From assembly GCA_964448015.1 (NCBI GenBank), contig CAYUUV010000044.1:1-6733 (forward strand): a DNA stretch of 6,733 bases, written 5' to 3'. This document shows, piece after piece, positions 4,928-6,733 of the stretch. The stretch comes from JACKGS01 sp964448015 (lineage in GTDB: Bacteria; Patescibacteriota; Saccharimonadia; Saccharimonadales; UBA7683). The translations under genes were made by a program, and so were the position numbers. The notes below the pieces were generated by a model, which was not told where the DNA came from, made no database searches, and saw only the letters and a program-made list of their open reading frames with translations. How positions within the stretch are numbered: position 1 is the stretch's first letter; the number at the start of each line of letters is the position of its first letter.

Positions 4928-5296
4928 TCAGGTCCTTTCTTTATTTGCACGTTGCAGTCCATTAAGGAGCTTGTGCGTTAGTTGGCATTGGGCATCAAGT
5001 TCAAGAAAATACTTTTCAGCCAAAAAGCCTACACCCTTGCTGATTAACAGTTGGTTTTCAACCTCTGTTAATGACCCATTCGCCATGGCATAAAATTGGC
5101 CTTTTTCACGAGCATTAGCCCGACCAAAACCTTCGGCAATATTTGAACATACCGATACGCTGGCACGTCTTACTTGACTTGTTAGGCCGTAGATTTCTTC
5201 TTTAGGAAATTGTTTAGCGACTTCATAAATAGCGATCGAAAGCTTATACGCTTCGTGCCAAACTAACAGATCTCTAAATGTCTTTGCTGCAGCCAT
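4928..5296 (-). CDS. Four-helix bundle protein B (S23/23S rRNA intervening-sequence protein family)
   Basis: 122 residues from the ATG at 5296. Motifs are FRDLLVWHEAY (7-17), FPKEEIYGLTSQVRRASVSV (30-49), NIAEGFGR (52-59), and EKGQFY...NGSLTEVENQLL (64-84). About 50 of 113 aligned positions match four-helix protein A, so the two are paralogues rather than a recent duplication. I prefer the ATG at 5296 to the in-frame TTG at 5308 because the homology starts just after it and GGAAG lies 5 nt upstream; that SD-like sequence is itself part of the spacer repeat. The gene follows rpsR on the same strand by 35 nt and is bracketed by inverted AT-rich repeats (4894-4921 and 5309-5329). The molecular function of the family is unknown, and no rRNA gene is nearby. 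Confidence 0.92.
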   Translation of the reverse strand: MAAAKTFRDLLVWHEAYKLSIAIYEVAKQFPKEEIYGLTSQVRRASVSVCSNIAEGFGRANAREKGQFYAMANGSLTEVENQLLISKGVGFLAEKYFLELDAQCQLTHKLLNGLQRANKERT

Positions 5297-5299
5297 TCC

Positions 5300-5331
5300 A
5301 ACTTCCAAATTCTAAAATCTGACTTCTAATC
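5300..5331. repeat. AT-rich spacer repeat between rpsR and four-helix gene B
   Basis: Inverted counterpart of the spacer on the other side of gene B: ATTCTAAAATCT (5309-5320) and ACTTCTAA (5322-5329) are exact reverse complements of 4910-4921 and 4894-4901. The spacing between the two words is 1 nt here and 8 nt there. Confidence 0.7.
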
Positions 5332-5529
5332 TTAGCCTTTTGCGACAAATGGTAGCAATGCGAGATGTCGTGCACGCTTTACGGCAGTTGCTAAAGCTCG
5401 TTGCTGCTTGGCTGAAAGACCAGTTTTTGCAGCTGGTTCAATCTGTCCAAATTGGTTTACAAACTTCTGCAATGTCTTTACATCTTTGTAATCAAAATAT
5501 TCTATGGTTGGTTTTCTCTTATTGTTCAT
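5332..5529 (-). CDS. rpsR: 30S ribosomal protein S18
   Basis: S18 binds the central domain of 16S rRNA together with S6. The 65 residues carry the family pattern KRKPTIEYFDYKDVKTLQKF, FGQIEPAAKTGLSAKQQR and the basic helix AVKRARHLALLPF. It is about 10 residues shorter than the 75-residue E. coli protein, with a trimmed N-terminus, which is common in reduced genomes. The ATG at 5529 is supported by an AAAGGAGT Shine-Dalgarno (5536-5543). It is the third gene of the rpsF-ssb-rpsR group. The rplI (L9) gene that often follows in other bacteria is not here; a four-helix protein gene takes its place. Confidence 0.96.
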   Translation of the reverse strand: MNNKRKPTIEYFDYKDVKTLQKFVNQFGQIEPAAKTGLSAKQQRALATAVKRARHLALLPFVAKG

Positions 5530-5543
5530 ATATTTACTCCTTT

Positions 5544-5663
5544 GTCGTTAATGCACAATGAGCAATGTACAATGTGCCATGCATGAGCGATTAGCGATGT
5601 ACGATGAAGCCATTGCCAATTGCGAATGCATTGTCCTTTGCCCATTGCTAATTGTCAATGTCC
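5544..5663. repeat. CAATG-type palindromic spacer between ssb and rpsR
   Basis: 120 nt made of variants of CAATG on the left and CATTG on the right, i.e. one word in inverted orientation. The clearest pairing is 5555-5567 with 5643-5655 (12 of 13). The middle carries related words (GCGATTAGCGATG, GTACGATG). I see no coding sequence in it. In the transcript it would fold into a long irregular hairpin between ssb and rpsR. Confidence 0.7.
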
Positions 5664-6161
5664 TTAAAATGGAATTTCGCTTAAATCAATTGGCTTGTCG
5701 TCGATGTCTTCAATGACGACATCATCATTCTTCTTAGATGAGGAGCTGCTTGAAGTTGCACCTGAATCGCTTGAAGATGATCCGCCGCTAAAACCACCAC
5801 CACCTGTACTGAGCGAAGTCGAAGTATCGTTACCACCGCCAACAAAGTTGAAATCTTCTACAATCACCTCAACCTTGCTGCGCTTCTGACCGTCTTGCTC
5901 CCAGCTTCGCTGATCGAGACGACCAGAAACCAAAATAGGACGACCTTTTTGCATGTACTGTGCAATCACTTCACCAGTACGACCCCAGGCCACGCAGTCA
6001 ATAAAGCTCACCTGCTCCTGCGTAGAACCGTCCTGACCCTTCCAGGTTCGGTTAACTGCCAGTGCAAAATTCGTCACGCTCTGGCCGTTTGGCGTCTGAC
6101 GCGTTTCAGGATCTCGCGTTAGGTTCCCCATCAAAATTACCTTGTTAAACCCCTTAGCCAT
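5664..6161 (-). CDS. ssb: Single-stranded DNA-binding protein
   Basis: SSB coats single-stranded DNA in replication and repair and recruits partners through its C-terminal tip. Residues 1-106 form the OB fold: NKVILMGNLTRDPETR, FALAVNRTW, VSFIDCVAWGR, YMQKGRPILVSGRL and VEVIVEDFNFVGG. The DNA-stacking aromatics W40, F53, W59 and W87 lie at or near the E. coli positions. Residues 108-142 are a Gly/Ser-rich flexible linker, and the chain ends in an acidic stretch and DLSEIPF, the partner-binding tip in slightly degenerate form (usual DDDIPF). The ATG at 6161 has AAGGGAG at 6168-6174. It lies between rpsF and rpsR, the common bacterial arrangement, separated from each by a palindromic repeat spacer. 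Confidence 0.97.
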   Translation of the reverse strand: MAKGFNKVILMGNLTRDPETRQTPNGQSVTNFALAVNRTWKGQDGSTQEQVSFIDCVAWGRTGEVIAQYMQKGRPILVSGRLDQRSWEQDGQKRSKVEVIVEDFNFVGGGNDTSTSLSTGGGGFSGGSSSSDSGATSSSSSSKKNDDVVIEDIDDKPIDLSEIPF

Positions 6162-6181
6162 GTGTAGCTCCCTTCGGTTGC

Positions 6182-6252
6182 AGAGGTATGAGATATGAGT
6201 TAAGAGATATGGTGTGGGTCTCTTGTCTCATGACTCTTGCCTCATGACTCAT
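6182..6252. repeat. ATGAG-type palindromic spacer between rpsF and ssb
   Basis: Words such as TATGAG and TTAAGAGA on the left face TCTCTTG and CTCATGACTC on the right. The core stem pairs 6195-6207 with 6219-6231 (11 of 13) around an 11-nt loop. There is no T tract on the minus-strand 3' side, so it is unlikely to be a strong intrinsic terminator; partial attenuation or RNA processing between rpsF and ssb is possible. Confidence 0.7.
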
Positions 6253-6257
6253 TATAT

Positions 6258-6599
6258 TTACTCCTCGCTTGAAACTTCGTCTTCAGATTTGCTTTCAGCC
6301 GCCTCAGGCGCTTTCAAATCTTTCTCTACCATCAAATAACGAATAACTTCGTCGGTGATGTTCAGCAAACCTTGAATCTTGTTTGCGTTTGCAGGTGCCA
6401 CTTCTACTTCAAAAAGAACGTAGACTGCAAAGTCCTGCTTTTTAATTGCGTAGGCAAGCTTCTTTTTACCCCAATTATCTTGATTGGCGATCTTACCACC
6501 GTTATCGGTGATGATTTTTTCCACCTTTTTCAGTGGTTTTTCCAGATCAATCTCAAGATCCGGGTGCAAAAGTACGGTTAATTCGTACAATTTCTCCAT
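6258..6599 (-). CDS. rpsF: 30S ribosomal protein S6
   Basis: S6 forms a heterodimer with S18 on the 30S platform. The 113 residues contain the S6 core (about 1-95): YELTVLLHPDL, the WGKKKLAYAIKK strand that contacts RNA and S18, YVLFEVE, and ITDEVIRYLMVEK. The acidic, Ser/Glu-rich tail (97-113) is typical of many S6 proteins. ATG at 6599 has AAAGGAG 6 nt upstream (6606-6612). It is the first gene of the minus-strand group, preceded by a strong promoter and a structured leader, which fits S6:S18 feedback control. Confidence 0.96.
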   Translation of the reverse strand: MEKLYELTVLLHPDLEIDLEKPLKKVEKIITDNGGKIANQDNWGKKKLAYAIKKQDFAVYVLFEVEVAPANANKIQGLLNITDEVIRYLMVEKDLKAPEAAESKSEDEVSSEE

Positions 6600-6602
6600 C
6601 GA

Positions 6603-6666
6603 GAACTCCTTTCGGTTCCTATCGTAGCCTTGGCAACGTAGGAGCGTAATCTCTCTAAACTACGCT
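6603..6666 (-). promoter_or_regulatory. Structured rpsF mRNA leader, candidate S6:S18 autoregulatory element
   Basis: Three hairpins can form in the leader. AGCGTA (6661-6666) pairs with TACGCT (6643-6648). 6619-6641 folds as CTA/TAG and CGT/ACG steps capped by a CAAG loop. GAAC (6615-6618) pairs with GTTC (6603-6606), placing CCG just at the stem edge and the Shine-Dalgarno in the loop. CGTAG and CTACG words occur more than once, so alternative pairings are possible. Known S6:S18 leader motifs contain a conserved unpaired CCG; assignment to that family is inference. Confidence 0.45.
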
Positions 6667-6687
6667 TGAGTTAATATTGTACCTGAA

Positions 6688-6716
6688 ATTATACCAAAAT
6701 CACCCCTGTTAGTCAA
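6688..6716 (-). promoter_or_regulatory. Strong promoter of the rpsF-ssb-rpsR operon
   Basis: On the minus strand TTGACT (6711-6716) and TATAAT (6688-6693) are separated by exactly 17 nt, with TGG just before the -10 (extended -10). The start point is expected near 6681, giving a leader of about 80 nt. This is the best sigma-70-type promoter in the window. Confidence 0.88.
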
Positions 6717-6733
6717 TAAAGCAATTTTCAATG

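Noticed and set aside
5340..5561. Plus-strand open frame antisense to rpsR
   Set aside because: It lies opposite a clear S18 gene that has an SD and family motifs; the composition is that of an antisense shadow.
5695..6122. Plus-strand open frames antisense to ssb
   Set aside because: They are opposite the conserved OB fold and the Gly/Ser linker of SSB and match no family I recognise.
1..6733. Recoded UGA (Gly) as in Gracilibacteria or Absconditabacteria
   Set aside because: TGA ends several full-length conserved proteins at the expected C-terminus, and no in-frame TGA interrupts a gene.

Overview
The window looks like a metagenome-assembled fragment of a Patescibacteria (CPR) genome, most likely Saccharibacteria-like. 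The evidence is the EF-P sequence style, a compact gene set, two 23S rRNA-intervening-sequence-type four-helix proteins between ribosomal genes, and a 65-residue S18. This placement rests on my recognition of protein styles, not on a search. TGA terminates ychF, the Crp-like gene, the GIY-YIG gene and both four-helix genes, and tryptophan is TGG, so the UGA=Gly code of Gracilibacteria/Absconditabacteria is excluded.

Left part (1-2444, mixed strands): a 5'-truncated ychF GTPase on + meets, tail to tail with an 11-nt overlap, a minus-strand gene for a PH-domain protein. That gene is divergent from a Crp/Fnr-family regulator. The 124-nt divergent region holds a perfect CRP-type palindrome (GTGAT-AAAT-ATCAC). 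The regulator carries the CRP-type recognition residues R180/E181/R185, so an autoregulatory circuit that may also control the PH gene is the best reading.

Middle (2445-3102): a spacer of degenerate repeats, then a small GIY-YIG nuclease gene bracketed by near-perfect 30-nt inverted repeats, each itself a hairpin. The unit looks like a nuclease-linked palindromic element. A 100-N scaffold gap cuts its right end. The 55 nt on both sides of the gap are identical, which points to unmerged assembler contigs rather than missing DNA.

Right part (3103-6733, all minus): reading 5' to 3' on the minus strand, the order is rpsF (S6), ssb, rpsR (S18), four-helix protein B, efp, four-helix protein A, tlyA. 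A strong extended -10 promoter and an about 80-nt structured leader precede rpsF, as expected for S6:S18 autoregulation. A second promoter lies just before four-helix gene A. Nearly every spacer here is filled with its own short degenerate repeat arranged as an inverted repeat. Both four-helix genes are bracketed by such repeats, and one palindrome of the same AT-rich style sits in frame inside tlyA.

The genes serve translation (ychF, efp, tlyA, rpsF, rpsR), DNA maintenance (ssb) and regulation. The unusual content is the set of palindromic elements and the small nuclease or four-helix genes they bracket.
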